Source: Streptomyces corallincola | GTDB taxonomy: Bacteria > Actinomycetota > Actinomycetes > Streptomycetales > Streptomycetaceae | Length of the DNA: 64,000 bases | NCBI RefSeq assembly: GCF_019104725.1 | Contig: NZ_JAHRXF010000001.1 | Coordinates: forward strand, 124,001-188,000 | Reading direction: 5' to 3' | In this document: in pieces, positions 8,659 through 17,051 of the stretch | How positions within the stretch are numbered: the stretch's first letter is position 1 | Layout of the letters: the number at the start of each line of letters is the position of its first letter | Notes under the pieces: model-generated | What the model was told of the DNA's origin: nothing | Database searches by the model: none | The model's input: only the letters and a program-made list of their open reading frames with translations | Made by a program: the position numbers and the translations under genes

Positions 8659-8670
8659 CCTGATCGGCGA

Positions 8671-9465
8671 CTAGCCTTCAGTTGGCGGGAGTTCGGCGCC
8701 CGGACCGGTGCCCCCGGGGTGGCCGGGCGCGTACTCCTCCAGACCGGACGACGTCACCCACCCCAGTTCCGCGAACAGCCGCGTACCCCGCGCGCACCGG
8801 GTGACGTCGGCACGGGCGCGGGCGCTGAACTCCTCCGGGGTGTCCCCGAACAGCTCACGCAGCCCGGCCGACCTCCGCAACAGCTCGGTGAGCAGCGGAA
8901 GCTGACCGGGATGCCGACGCGGCGCGCCGTCGCCGTCACGCAGTACGCCGTGCCGGTTGACGTACACATACGCACCCGGCAGCAGCGTGCCGTCCGCCAG
9001 TTCCAGACATACGCCGGGCGAAGGCACCCAGACACGGCGGAAGTTGCCCTCGGGCAGCCTCGCGCCCTCACTGGCGTCGATGACCTCCAGTTGCCGGGGG
9101 TCCAGCCAGATCAGGAACAACTCCCGTGCCGATCCGGCGGACTTCACCGGAGCGGCCGAGACGTACCCCATACGGCTCACATGCGCGGAGACGCCCACGT
9201 CCACCCCGGTCACCCGGACACGCACCATCGGCACCGGAGTCGTCAGTCCGAACTCCGCGAACTTGTGCCGCAGTTGGCCCGGTGAGGCGTTGGAGCCGAC
9301 CGCCAGCACGGGGGAGCGGTCGGGGTACGTCAGGCGGTCCAGCGGGAGCATCCGGTCGCCGTGCAGCAGACCGGACCCGGCGGGCCAGACGCCCGGATAG
9401 CTCAGCGGGCGGTCACGGGGCGCCTCCGCGAGCCCCAGTTCCACCAGTGAACGGCCGGTCGTCAT
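8671..9465 (-). CDS. Conserved hypothetical protein (VLAVGSNASP motif)
   Basis: 264 aa, ATG at 9465, only 4 bp after the LacI-type regulator gene, so the two are very probably translated from one mRNA. The central segment VLAVGSNASPGQL followed by an ELFLIWLDPRQLEVID stretch recalls the GSN loop of gamma-glutamylcyclotransferase-fold proteins, but the overall similarity is too weak for a functional call. No membrane or export signal is seen. The C-terminus is Gly/Pro-rich. Confidence 0.65.
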   Translation of the reverse strand: MTTGRSLVELGLAEAPRDRPLSYPGVWPAGSGLLHGDRMLPLDRLTYPDRSPVLAVGSNASPGQLRHKFAEFGLTTPVPMVRVRVTGVDVGVSAHVSRMGYVSAAPVKSAGSARELFLIWLDPRQLEVIDASEGARLPEGNFRRVWVPSPGVCLELADGTLLPGAYVYVNRHGVLRDGDGAPRRHPGQLPLLTELLRRSAGLRELFGDTPEEFSARARADVTRCARGTRLFAELGWVTSSGLEEYAPGHPGGTGPGAELPPTEG

Positions 9466-9469
9466 CGGC

Positions 9470-10519
9470 TCACCGCGCGGGCGGCAGCTCGCCCGAGCCC
9501 CGCGTCACGAGCCGGGTCGGCAGCTCGATCCGCTCCGGCGCGAGCAGCGTGCCGTCGAGTTGACGGAACAGCCGCTCGGCCGCCGTGCGCCCCAGCGCCG
9601 CCGCGTCCTGCGCCACCACCGTGACACCGGGCCGCAGCAGATCGGCCAGCTCGATGTCGTCGAAGCCGACCAGCGCCACCGGACGCTCCAACTCGGCCAG
9701 CACCCGCACCACGGTCACCGTCACCCGGTTGTTGCCGGTGAAGATCGCCGTCACCGCGTCCGGCCCGGACAGCATGTCCTCGGCGGCCCGGCGCACCCGG
9801 TCCGGATCGGTGGCGCCGAGCGACATCCACGGCTCCTCGACCTCTATCCCCGCCTCGTCCATCGCCGCCCGGTAGCCGCGCAGCCGCTCCGCCGCCGTAT
9901 GGATGCGGGGCATGTCACCGATGAACCCGATCCGCCGGTGCCCGTGCGCGATCAGATGGGCCACACCGTCCCGCGCCCCGCCGAAGTTGTCGGACAGCAC
10001 CACGTCCGCGTCGATCCGCCCGGCCGGACGGTCCACGAACACCGTGGCCACCCCCGCCCGCACCTCCGGCTCCAGATACCGGTGGTCGTCACCGGCCGGG
10101 ATGATGACCAGACCGTCCACGCGCCGCGCGCACAGCGCCAGCGCCAACTCCTGCTCCCGGTCCGGGTCCTCGGCGCTGGAACCGTTGATCAGCAGGGCGC
10201 CGTGCGCACGGGCCACCTCCTCGACCGCGCGGCTCAGCGGACCGTAGAAGGGATCGGCCAGATCCTCCAGGATCAGTCCGATGCTTGCCGTACGGCCCTT
10301 GCGCAGCACCCGCGCGCTGTCGTTGCGGCGGAAACCGAGCGCGTCGATGGCCTCCTGCACCCGCCGCTCGGTGTCCGGGGTGACACCGGGCTCGCCGTTG
10401 ACCACCCTGGAGACCGTCTTCAGCCCCACCCCGGCCCTCGCGGCCACGTCCTTCATCGTGGGACGATTGCCGTAACGGGGCCCGGAGTTGCGGTCTGCGC
10501 GGCGGGTGGTGTCGGGCAC
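9470..10519 (-). CDS. LacI family transcriptional regulator
   Basis: 349 aa from GTG at 10519, which has AGGAAC/AGGAC upstream; the ATG at 10456 (MKDVAARAG) lacks a ribosome-binding site, and longer frames run into the divergent gene. The N-terminal HTH (MKDVAARAGVGLKTVSRVV) is followed by a LacI hinge and a periplasmic-binding-like sugar domain (ASIGLILEDLADPFYG, DGLVIIPAG, GFDDIELADLLRPGVTVV). It diverges from a ROK kinase gene across a perfect 12-bp palindrome typical of LacI operators, so autoregulation and control of the kinase are likely. It is followed by the hypothetical gene at 8671. Confidence 0.92.
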   Translation of the reverse strand: MPDTTRRADRNSGPRYGNRPTMKDVAARAGVGLKTVSRVVNGEPGVTPDTERRVQEAIDALGFRRNDSARVLRKGRTASIGLILEDLADPFYGPLSRAVEEVARAHGALLINGSSAEDPDREQELALALCARRVDGLVIIPAGDDHRYLEPEVRAGVATVFVDRPAGRIDADVVLSDNFGGARDGVAHLIAHGHRRIGFIGDMPRIHTAAERLRGYRAAMDEAGIEVEEPWMSLGATDPDRVRRAAEDMLSGPDAVTAIFTGNNRVTVTVVRVLAELERPVALVGFDDIELADLLRPGVTVVAQDAAALGRTAAERLFRQLDGTLLAPERIELPTRLVTRGSGELPPAR

Positions 10520-10615
10520 GATGCGGCGTCCTGTTCCTGTCGTACGTACGGTCCGGCGGCGTCCGGTACGGTTCCGGCGGACCGTCTGAGGATGTGGCGT
10601 CGAGCATAGAGCCTG

Positions 10616-10656
10616 GACAACGTTGTCAGATGCGCGAGAGACTGAGTAACGCTGTC
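10616..10656. promoter_or_regulatory. LacI-type operator pair between the regulator and ROK genes
   Basis: GACAACGTTGTC (10616-10627) is a perfect 12-bp palindrome with the central CG of LacI-family operators. A degenerate copy, AGTAACGCTGTC (10645-10656), matches 8 of 12 positions 29 bp downstream. Both lie in the 223-bp divergent intergenic region. Confidence 0.75.
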
Positions 10657-10742
10657 TCCGGCCTGCGCCTCCACCGCACGACCGGCCTGCCGCTTTTCTG
10701 AAGTTCTGACTTTTCAAGGTTCGACGGGGAGATCTGACTCTG

Positions 10743-11702
10743 ATGCACACCGACCTCGTGGCGGCCCTGGACATCGGCGGTACCAAGATCGCCGGCGCGC
10801 TGGTGGACGGCCACGGCCGCATCCAGGTGCGTGCGCAGCGCGCGACGCCCGCCAAGCAGGACGGCGAAACGGTCATGCGGGCCGTCGAGGACGTACTGGC
10901 CGATCTCGCCGCCGCGCCCCTCTGGGAGCGCGCGGTGTCGGTGGGCATCGGCAGCGCGGGCCCGGTGGACGCCTCGGCGGGCACGGTCAGCCCGGTGAAC
11001 GTGCCGGGCTGGCGCGGCTTCCCTCTCGTCGAGCGCGTCCGCTCGGCCACCGGTGGCCTCCCGGTCGAGCTGATCGGCGACGGTGTCGCCATCACCGCCG
11101 CCGAACACTGGCAGGGCGCCGCACGCGGCCACGACAACGCGCTGTGCATGGTCGTCTCCACCGGCGTGGGCGGCGGCCTGGTCCTGGGCGGCCGACTGCA
11201 CTCCGGCCCCACCGGCAACGCTGGGCACATCGGGCACATCAGCGTGGACCTGGACGGCGACCTCTGCCCGTGCGGGGCGCGCGGCTGCGTCGAGCGCATC
11301 GCCAGCGGTCCCAACATCGCGCGGCGCGCACTGGACCAGGGCTGGCAGCCCGGCCCGGACGGCGACACCACCGCCGCCGCCGTGGCCGCCGCCGCGCGTG
11401 CCGGTGACCCGGTCGCCGTGGCCTCCTTCGAGCGCGCCGCCCAGGCCCTCGCCGCCGGGATCGCGGCCACCGCAACGCTCGTGGAGATCGACATCGCCGT
11501 CGTCGGCGGCGGCGTCGGCAAGGCGGGGGACGTCCTCTTCACCCCGCTCCGCAGGGCCCTGGCCGACTACGCCACGCTCTCCTTCGTCCAGCGGCTCACG
11601 GTCGTGCCCGCGCAGATGGGGACGGACGCGGGGCTGGTGGGCGCGGCGGCTGCGGCGCTCAACCGCCGGGCCGGGGTGGAGACCGCGGCGGCGGGGGTGT
11701 GA
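10743..11702 (+). CDS. ROK family sugar kinase (glucokinase-like)
   Basis: 319 aa, ATG 10743 after GGGGAG. It shows the phosphate-loop DIGGTKIAGA (residues 10-19), the VSTGVGGGLVLGG nucleotide loop, and the ROK zinc site HIGHISVDLDGDLCPCGARGCVE. There is no N-terminal HTH, so it is an enzyme rather than a repressor; it probably phosphorylates glucose or another hexose with ATP or polyphosphate. Divergence from a LacI regulator suggests sugar-responsive expression. The C-terminal 15 residues are Ala/Gly-rich. Confidence 0.88.
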   Translation: MHTDLVAALDIGGTKIAGALVDGHGRIQVRAQRATPAKQDGETVMRAVEDVLADLAAAPLWERAVSVGIGSAGPVDASAGTVSPVNVPGWRGFPLVERVRSATGGLPVELIGDGVAITAAEHWQGAARGHDNALCMVVSTGVGGGLVLGGRLHSGPTGNAGHIGHISVDLDGDLCPCGARGCVERIASGPNIARRALDQGWQPGPDGDTTAAAVAAAARAGDPVAVASFERAAQALAAGIAATATLVEIDIAVVGGGVGKAGDVLFTPLRRALADYATLSFVQRLTVVPAQMGTDAGLVGAAAAALNRRAGVETAAAGV

Positions 11703-12138
11703 GGGGGCTTCAAGGGAGCCTGGGGCTGTAGGCGGGCCTTGGGTGTGGGGGCGGAACGTGTGAGGGGTCCGCTTGTGTGAGGTCGGCAGGGGTGTCGGTC
11801 TCTGTGGGCTTGGCACATGTGGCGTCGGCGCGTGGGGGTGGGGGTTCGGCACATGTGGAGCCCGCACATGTGGAGCCCTTGGGTGGGCCGCGCGCCGGGC
11901 CCCGGCGGTGACCAGGTGCAGCCCTCACGTGTGGGGCTGATGCGCGGCGCGCATTTCGGCTGACGCGCTTACGAACGCCTTCACCGAGGTCCGCTCGCTC
12001 TCACTCCGCTCCGCACCGGCACCTGGGGTGTTCCCCCTCTCGTATTGGGGGGTTTTCCCCAGTGAGGACGGGGGCTGTGACTCCGTAGCATCGTGATCAC
12101 CGGTTGACGGTCGTGCTCACACCACACGGGGGACTCCC
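11703..12138. other. 436-bp non-coding region with CACATGTG repeats
   Basis: No credible gene is seen. CACATGTG occurs at 11814, 11850 and 11865. The last two start identical 14-nt units exactly 15 bp apart (CACATGTGGAGCCC), and CACGTGTG follows near 11930. The 3' part carries the promoter of the DUF4097 lipoprotein. Confidence 0.7.
12025..12091 (+). promoter_or_regulatory. Promoter and tandem G4/C4 boxes upstream of the DUF4097 gene
   Basis: GGGGTGTTCCCC (12025-12036) and GGGGTTTTCCCC (12049-12060) are two similar inverted-repeat boxes 24 bp apart. They end just ahead of a candidate -35, TGAGGA (12063-12068), with -10 TAGCAT (12086-12091) 17 bp further on. This geometry suits an activator or a dimeric response regulator. 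Confidence 0.5.
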
Positions 12139-12900
12139 ATGCGACGCCTACGCCCACGCCTACGTCTACGCTCACGCACCCGCGTTCTGTCAGCGGTGGT
12201 GCTGGCCGCGCTGATGACGACCGGGCTGTCCGCGTGCTCCGGTCTCACGCAGCACACCTTCGAGGACGACGCCAAGGTGTCCAAGGAAGTCACCTCGGTC
12301 CGCATCGACAACACGAACGGCAGTGTCAAGGTGGACGCCACGGCCGACTCCTCCGTGATCTCCGTGAACCGCAAGGTGAGTTACCGGGGTGACGAACCGT
12401 CCGGCACGTCCTTCCGTGTTGCCGACGGAGTCCTGACGCTCGGCGGCTGCGGCAGGAACTGCGGTGTCTCCTACGTGGTGAAGGCGCCCGCCGGTCTGCC
12501 GGTGACCGGTGGCACCTCCAACGGCGGCATCGCCCTCACCGGAGTCGGCCCGGCCGATGTGCACACCAGCAACGGGAACATCGAGGTGACCCGCGCGAAG
12601 GGGCCCGTGAAGCTGCGTACGACCAACGCGGAAGTCACGGTGACGGACGTCGAGCACGGCGGCATCGACGCCCGCACGACGAACGGTGAGATGACGATCC
12701 GTACCGCCAACGCTCAGGACATCAAGGCCCGCACGACCAACGCCGGTCTCACGGTCACGGCGCCGCCCGCGAGGTACCGGATATCCGCGCGCGGTACCGG
12801 CGGCGAGAAGCGCCTGGCGTTCCGGGACGACCCGTCGGGCGGGTACCGCCTGGACCTGTCCACGACGAACGGTGACCTGACGCTGGATTCCGCGCGCTGA
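12139..12900 (+). CDS. DUF4097 family beta-strand repeat lipoprotein
   Basis: 253 aa, ATG 12139. The N-terminus has a long Arg-rich n-region (RRLRPRLRLRSRTR, encoded by near-tandem CTACGC hexamers), a hydrophobic stretch and the lipobox LSAC with Cys33, so it is an exported lipoprotein. The mature part is made of repeating TTN(G/A)-type beta strands (RTTNAEVTV, RTTNGEMTI, RTTNAGLTV, STTNGDLTL), the DUF4097 right-handed beta-solenoid. Family members are often linked to envelope-stress regulators; function is unknown. The putative activator boxes upstream support regulated expression. Confidence 0.85.
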   Translation: MRRLRPRLRLRSRTRVLSAVVLAALMTTGLSACSGLTQHTFEDDAKVSKEVTSVRIDNTNGSVKVDATADSSVISVNRKVSYRGDEPSGTSFRVADGVLTLGGCGRNCGVSYVVKAPAGLPVTGGTSNGGIALTGVGPADVHTSNGNIEVTRAKGPVKLRTTNAEVTVTDVEHGGIDARTTNGEMTIRTANAQDIKARTTNAGLTVTAPPARYRISARGTGGEKRLAFRDDPSGGYRLDLSTTNGDLTLDSAR

Positions 12901-12943
12901 ACAGCGGTGGGGGCCGGGGCGTGGTGACGTCGCCCGCCCGTGG

Positions 12944-13309
12944 TCAGACCTCCGTCGTCCGGAAGATGTGGACGAGCTCGATCCGGCCCACGATGTGCGC
13001 GTTGAACTCGTCCAGTTCCTCCGCCGGAACCCACAGCTCCAGGATGGTCTCGCCGCCCGCCTGCTGGACGGGGTAGCGGCGCAGGAACTCGGAGTCCACC
13101 TCGAAGCGCGTCACGAAGCCCGCGCCGTCGTGCTTGACGTTCCAGTCACGGGCGATCCGGATCGCGTAGTCCTCGTTGCAGACCGGGTAGAAGATCGGCT
13201 GTTCGGGCAGGCGCGGCGGCCAGGCCCGCCAGCCCAGCTCCGTGACGAGGTCCAGCTCTCGGGGGCTCGTGGGACGCCAGAGGGTCGTCGTCGTGGGGGT
13301 TCCGGGCAT
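12944..13309 (-). CDS. Conserved hypothetical protein (often annotated ADP-ribosylation/crystallin J1)
   Basis: 121 aa, ATG at 13309 with AAGGA upstream; the longer frame to 13744 crosses a tandem repeat and is rejected. The core LVTELGWRAWPPRLPEQPIFYPVCN and the C-terminal LELWVPAEELDEFNAHIVG are highly conserved in actinobacterial homologues that carry the label 'ADP-ribosylation/crystallin J1', although it is far too short to be an ADP-ribosylglycohydrolase. Likely a small cytosolic protein. It is convergent with the lipoprotein gene. Confidence 0.7.
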   Translation of the reverse strand: MPGTPTTTTLWRPTSPRELDLVTELGWRAWPPRLPEQPIFYPVCNEDYAIRIARDWNVKHDGAGFVTRFEVDSEFLRRYPVQQAGGETILELWVPAEELDEFNAHIVGRIELVHIFRTTEV

Positions 13310-13381
13310 GGCTGATCCTTGGCGGTCTTCGGTGGGTGGGTGGACCCGTCCGCAGGGCGCGGTTCCGTCACGCACGATTCC

Positions 13382-13435
13382 GGTCGGGCAGGTCGGGCAG
13401 GTCGGGCAGGTCGGGCAGGTCGCGCCGGTCGGGAG
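13382..13435. repeat. 9-bp tandem repeat (GGTCGGGCA)
   Basis: Four perfect head-to-tail GGTCGGGCA units (13382-13417) are followed by two degenerate ones (13418-13435). The array is non-coding and lies 72-126 bp upstream of the hypothetical gene at 12944-13309. Confidence 0.9.
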
Positions 13436-13616
13436 GGCGGTCGGTCGCGGCCCGACGATACTGGGCCGCGAGCACGGCGGATCAGGCAGTTTCTCTCTGG
13501 GGGCGGCGACGGTCTCCGACGCCCTCACCGAGTTCTCGCCCGTTTTCGCGTGGCCCGGCGCAGGGCAATCGCGGGAATCCGCGTGACCCCCGGCCGCTTC
13601 GGTAGTTGACCCAGGC

Positions 13617-13808
13617 ATGAAGAAGCGCAGCATGCTCGCCCTCGCCACTCTGGCCACCGGATTCGTCGTGGCGGCCGTCACCCCCTCCCACGCGGCGGAC
13701 CACGCGCCGCTCAATGACCTCAACGTCGCGGGCACCGTGGACAACGTCGATCATCTGGTCAGCCAGGACAGCCTCGCGGTGGACGAGAACGCGCTCGGCC
13801 AGAAGTAG
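13617..13808 (+). CDS. Small secreted peptide
   Basis: 63 aa, ATG 13617. A clear Sec signal peptide (MKKRSMLALATLATGFVVAAV) ends in SHA-ADH, predicting cleavage after Ala26 and a 37-residue acidic mature peptide with the hydrophobic pattern LNDLNVAGTVDNVDHLV. There is no cysteine and no cell-wall anchor, so it is neither a chaplin nor a lantibiotic precursor. No function can be assigned; it has the size of small exported peptides made during aerial growth. Stop TAG at 13806-13808. Confidence 0.7.
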   Translation: MKKRSMLALATLATGFVVAAVTPSHAADHAPLNDLNVAGTVDNVDHLVSQDSLAVDENALGQK

Positions 13809-14148
13809 GCACGGGGGAGCGGCACCGGAGTAGTCAGGGGCAGCAGGGTCAGCTCCAGTTGCTCCGGTATACGCACCCCGTGCTCCACGCCCCTCGCCGT
13901 GTCCGGCACTTCCCGAGTCCTCCTGCCCGTAGGGGACTTTCAGTGCTGCAAGCGCCGGACAGCCTCCGACCTCCGTGCTTCCGGCCCCGCCCGCCGGAGC
14001 CCCATCCCTCCCGGCTCCAGCCGGTCCGTGTGCCGGTGCCCCTGTCGCGGGGGCACCGGCACCGCCGTGCGCACCCTCAACGCGAACTGGTTTCCGTGGC
14101 AGGGTGGAGCGGGCAAGCCACAGGGGGCCAACAGCAGAGGGGGAGTCC
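13809..14148. other. 340-bp intergenic region, no gene seen
   Basis: Several open frames cross this stretch, but all are Pro/Arg-rich shadows without a ribosome-binding site. No strong hairpin or promoter was recognised. Confidence 0.5.
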
Positions 14149-15204
14149 GTGACCGTCGTCTGGATCAACGGCGCCTTCGGTGCGGGGAAGACCACCGCCG
14201 CACGCGAACTGATCGACCTGATCCCGAACAGCACGCTCTTCGACCCCGAGGTCGTCGGCGGGACGCTCGCACATCTGCTGCCGCCCAAGCGGCTGGACGA
14301 CGTGGGCGATGTGCAGGACCTGCCGATCTGGCGCAGGCTCGTGATCGACACCGTGGCCGCGACGCTCACCGAGTTGGGCGGTACCCTCGTCGTTCCGATG
14401 ACCCTGCTGCGGCAGGAGTACCGCGACGAGATATTCGGGGGCCTCGCCGCCCGCCGTATCGCCGTACGCCATCTGCTCCTCGCCCCGGCCGAAACGATAC
14501 TGCGGGCGCGTATCGCCGCGCGGGAGACCGTACCGGCCGCGCCGGACGGCGAACCCCGGCGGGACCAGGAGACGTACGACCGCATCGAGCCCTACCGGAA
14601 CGCCCTCGCCTCCTGGCTGAGCGCCGACGCGTATCTCCTGGACACCAGCGGTCTCACCCCGTACGAGACGGCGGTCAGGGTCGCGGAGGCGGTGGGCAGT
14701 GGCGAGGCCGCTCCGTGCGAGATCGTGCAGACCCCCGAACCGGCCGGTGAGACGGTCGCCGCCGGGGTGCTCCTCTTCGACGAGTACGACCGGGTGCTGC
14801 TGGTGGACCCGACCTACAAGCCCGGCTGGGAGTTCCCCGGCGGTGTGGTCGAACCCGGTGAGGCGCCCGCGCGGGCCGGGGTGCGCGAGGTCGCGGAGGA
14901 GACCGGTATACGGCTCCGGGAACTGCCCCGGCTGCTGCTGGTGGACTGGGAGCGCCCGGAGCCCCCCGGCTTCGGCGGGCTCCGCCTGCTGTTCGACGGC
15001 GGCACCCTGGACGCCGCCGAGGCGTCCGGGGTGCTGCTCCCCGGCCCCGAACTGCGCGGCTGGCGGTTCGCCACCGAACAGGAAGCCGCCGACCTGCTGC
15101 CACCGGTCCGCTACGAACGCCTCCGCTGGGCACTGCGGGCCCGTGAGCGCGGCAGCGCCCTCTACCTGGAGGCAGGGGTTCCGGTCGCCGGACAGGCGGC
15201 CTGA
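14149..15204 (+). CDS. Fusion of AAA/P-loop nucleotide kinase and NUDIX hydrolase
   Basis: 351 aa, GTG 14149 preceded by GAGGGGGA. The N-terminal half is a P-loop kinase-like domain with Walker [10 protein letters not shown] at residues 7-15 and an RARIAARET arginine-rich lid. From about residue 205 it becomes a NUDIX hydrolase with the full box GX5EX7REUXEEXGU beginning at GGVVEPGE. Such fusions could phosphorylate a small substrate and hydrolyse a nucleoside-diphosphate derivative of it, but no substrate is evident. Both active sites look intact. It stands alone. Confidence 0.85.
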   Translation: MTVVWINGAFGAGKTTAARELIDLIPNSTLFDPEVVGGTLAHLLPPKRLDDVGDVQDLPIWRRLVIDTVAATLTELGGTLVVPMTLLRQEYRDEIFGGLAARRIAVRHLLLAPAETILRARIAARETVPAAPDGEPRRDQETYDRIEPYRNALASWLSADAYLLDTSGLTPYETAVRVAEAVGSGEAAPCEIVQTPEPAGETVAAGVLLFDEYDRVLLVDPTYKPGWEFPGGVVEPGEAPARAGVREVAEETGIRLRELPRLLLVDWERPEPPGFGGLRLLFDGGTLDAAEASGVLLPGPELRGWRFATEQEAADLLPPVRYERLRWALRARERGSALYLEAGVPVAGQAA

Positions 15205-15527
15205 GGGCCGCGTAGGGGCGTACGTCGCGGTCGGGCGGCGCCCCGCTGTGCTGCTGCGGCACCGGCATTCCGCGTGCGAGCCGCCCGCCCCGCTCCTGGC
15301 AGATCCGTATCCGGACTGTCGTCCGGGAGGTGCGGAGACCGCCGACCGGCGACCGTGAGGAGCCCGGCGACGGTCATCGGGCCGCCGCCGGGTGGCCCCG
15401 CTCGGCCTGCCGCCCTCGCAGGCGAGCCGGGCCCCACGGCACGCGCCCGCGGCGCGTCACCGGCCCCGACACAGGCAGGCCGCCCACCCCCGGAAGGCAG
15501 GCGGCCACTCCGCTGAGCGTGTCCCGC
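15205..15527. other. 323-bp gap between convergent genes
   Basis: No gene is seen. The right end contains the hairpin at 15478-15506 for the peptidase gene; the rest is GC-rich without recognised signals. Confidence 0.5.
15478..15506 (-). terminator. Hairpin terminator of the M20 peptidase gene
   Basis: GGCCGCC (15478-15484) pairs perfectly with GGCGGCC (15500-15506) across 15 nt, 22 bp beyond the stop codon. A second small hairpin, CTGAGC/GCTCAG, overlaps the stop itself. Confidence 0.55.
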
Positions 15528-16883
15528 TCAGCCCGCCGCGTAGTTCGTCAGGAACAGCGCCTCCGCCACGGACAGGCGCTCCAACTCCTCAGGAGACACG
15601 CTCTCGTTGACCGCGTGGATCTGGGCCTCCGGCTCGCTGAGGCCGATGAGGAGGATCTCGGCGTCCGGGTAGAGCGTGGCGAGGGTGTTGCAGAGGGGGA
15701 TGGAGCCGCCCTGGCCCGCGTACTGCATGGTCTCGCCGGGGTAGGCGACGGCCATCGCGTCGGCCATCGCGCGGTAGGCCGGGCTGGAGGGGTCGGCGCT
15801 GAACGGCTGGCCCTGACCGATCTGTTCGGCGCTGACCCGGGCGCCCCACGGGGTGTGCGCCTCGATGTGGGCCTGGAGCAGCTTCGCCGCCTCGCCCGCG
15901 TCCACGCCCGGCGGCACCCGGAGGCTGACCAGGGCCCGCGCGCTCGCCTGCACCGACGGGGTGGCGCCGACGACCGGCGGGCAGTCGATGCCGAGCACGG
16001 TGACGGCCGGACGCGCCCAGATGCGGTCGGCCACCGAGCCGCCGCCGATCAGAGCGACGCCGTCCAGCACCTTGGCGTCCGTGCGGAACTGCTCCTCGGT
16101 GTAGTCGAGTCCGTCCCAGCCCGCGCCCTGCTCCAGGCCGTCCACGGTGGTCGAACCGTCCTCGGCGCGCAGCGAGTCCAGCACGCGGATCAGCGCGCCG
16201 AGCGCGTCCGGGGCGGCGCCGCCGAACTGACCGGAGTGCAGGTTGCCGGCCAGGGTGTCCACCTGGACCCGCACCATCGCCATGCCCCGCAGCGTGGTCG
16301 TCACGGTCGGCAGGCCCACCCGGAAGTTGCCGGAGTCACCGATGACGATGGCGTCGGCGGTGAGGAGTTCGGGGTGCTGCTCGGCGTAGCGCTCCAGGCC
16401 GCCGGTGCCCTGCTCCTCGGAACCCTCGGCGATGACCTTGACGTTGACCGGGACGCCGCCGTTCGCCTTGAGGGCGCGCAGCGCGAGCAGGTGCATGATC
16501 ACACCGCCCTTGCAGTCGGCGGCGCCGCGCCCGTACCAGCGGCCGTCGCGCTCGGTCAGCTCGAAGGGCGGAGTGGTCCAGCCGGTCTCGTCCAGCGGGG
16601 GCTGCACGTCGTAGTGGGCATACAGCAGAACCGTTTTGGCGCCCTCGGGGCCCGGCAGGAAGCCGTACACCGACTGGGTGCCGTCCGGGGTGTCCAGCAG
16701 GGCCACGTCCGTGAAGCCCTCGGCGCGCAGCGCGTCGGCCACCCAATTCGCGGCGCCCTCGCTCTCGCTCCTGGGGAACTGCGCGAAATCGGCCACCGAT
16801 TTGAAGGCGACGAGTTCGGCCAGTTCCGCCTTGGCGCGGGGCAGCAGCGAGGCGACGGTCTCGGCGACCGGATGCGACGACAT
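15528..16883 (-). CDS. M20/M25/M40 family metallo-dipeptidase
   Basis: 451 aa, ATG at 16883 with GAGGAG upstream; a 20-residue extension is rejected. The dizinc ligands are all visible: HYDVQ (His and the following Asp), GRGAADCKGG (bridging Asp), EGSEEQG (catalytic Glu-Glu), and a late histidine in QIHAVNESV. A dimerisation lid begins near GNLHSGQFGG. It should be a cytosolic dipeptidase or amidohydrolase; members of this subfamily cleave dipeptides such as Cys-Gly or carnosine. Divergent from the flavoprotein gene. Confidence 0.9.
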   Translation of the reverse strand: MSSHPVAETVASLLPRAKAELAELVAFKSVADFAQFPRSESEGAANWVADALRAEGFTDVALLDTPDGTQSVYGFLPGPEGAKTVLLYAHYDVQPPLDETGWTTPPFELTERDGRWYGRGAADCKGGVIMHLLALRALKANGGVPVNVKVIAEGSEEQGTGGLERYAEQHPELLTADAIVIGDSGNFRVGLPTVTTTLRGMAMVRVQVDTLAGNLHSGQFGGAAPDALGALIRVLDSLRAEDGSTTVDGLEQGAGWDGLDYTEEQFRTDAKVLDGVALIGGGSVADRIWARPAVTVLGIDCPPVVGATPSVQASARALVSLRVPPGVDAGEAAKLLQAHIEAHTPWGARVSAEQIGQGQPFSADPSSPAYRAMADAMAVAYPGETMQYAGQGGSIPLCNTLATLYPDAEILLIGLSEPEAQIHAVNESVSPEELERLSVAEALFLTNYAAG

Positions 16884-17051
16884 GGGCACGCTCCTCGTGG
16901 GTGCGACGTTGTAGAGCTGGGAGGACCGATCCTCCCACAGCAAGCTGCGGCGATCGTCGCCGTAGGATGCGGGGGGAATGGGGTTCCCCGGGCCCGGCTG
17001 AGCCGACGGCGCGGGGGCGCGGCAGCGGCTTGATCGGAGCAGTAGACCATC

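Noticed and set aside
9470..11542. 690-codon minus-strand open frame spanning the LacI and ROK genes
   Set aside because: Only the part up to 10519 encodes LacI; the rest is an antisense shadow of the ROK kinase.
13382..13435. Tandem 9-bp repeats considered as a CRISPR-like array
   Set aside because: Units are contiguous without spacers and no cas genes are present; it is a simple tandem repeat.
13617..13808. Small secreted peptide considered as a chaplin, rodlin or lantibiotic precursor
   Set aside because: Lacks chaplin cysteines and domain pattern, and lacks the Cys/Ser-Thr-rich core and modification genes of a lantibiotic.
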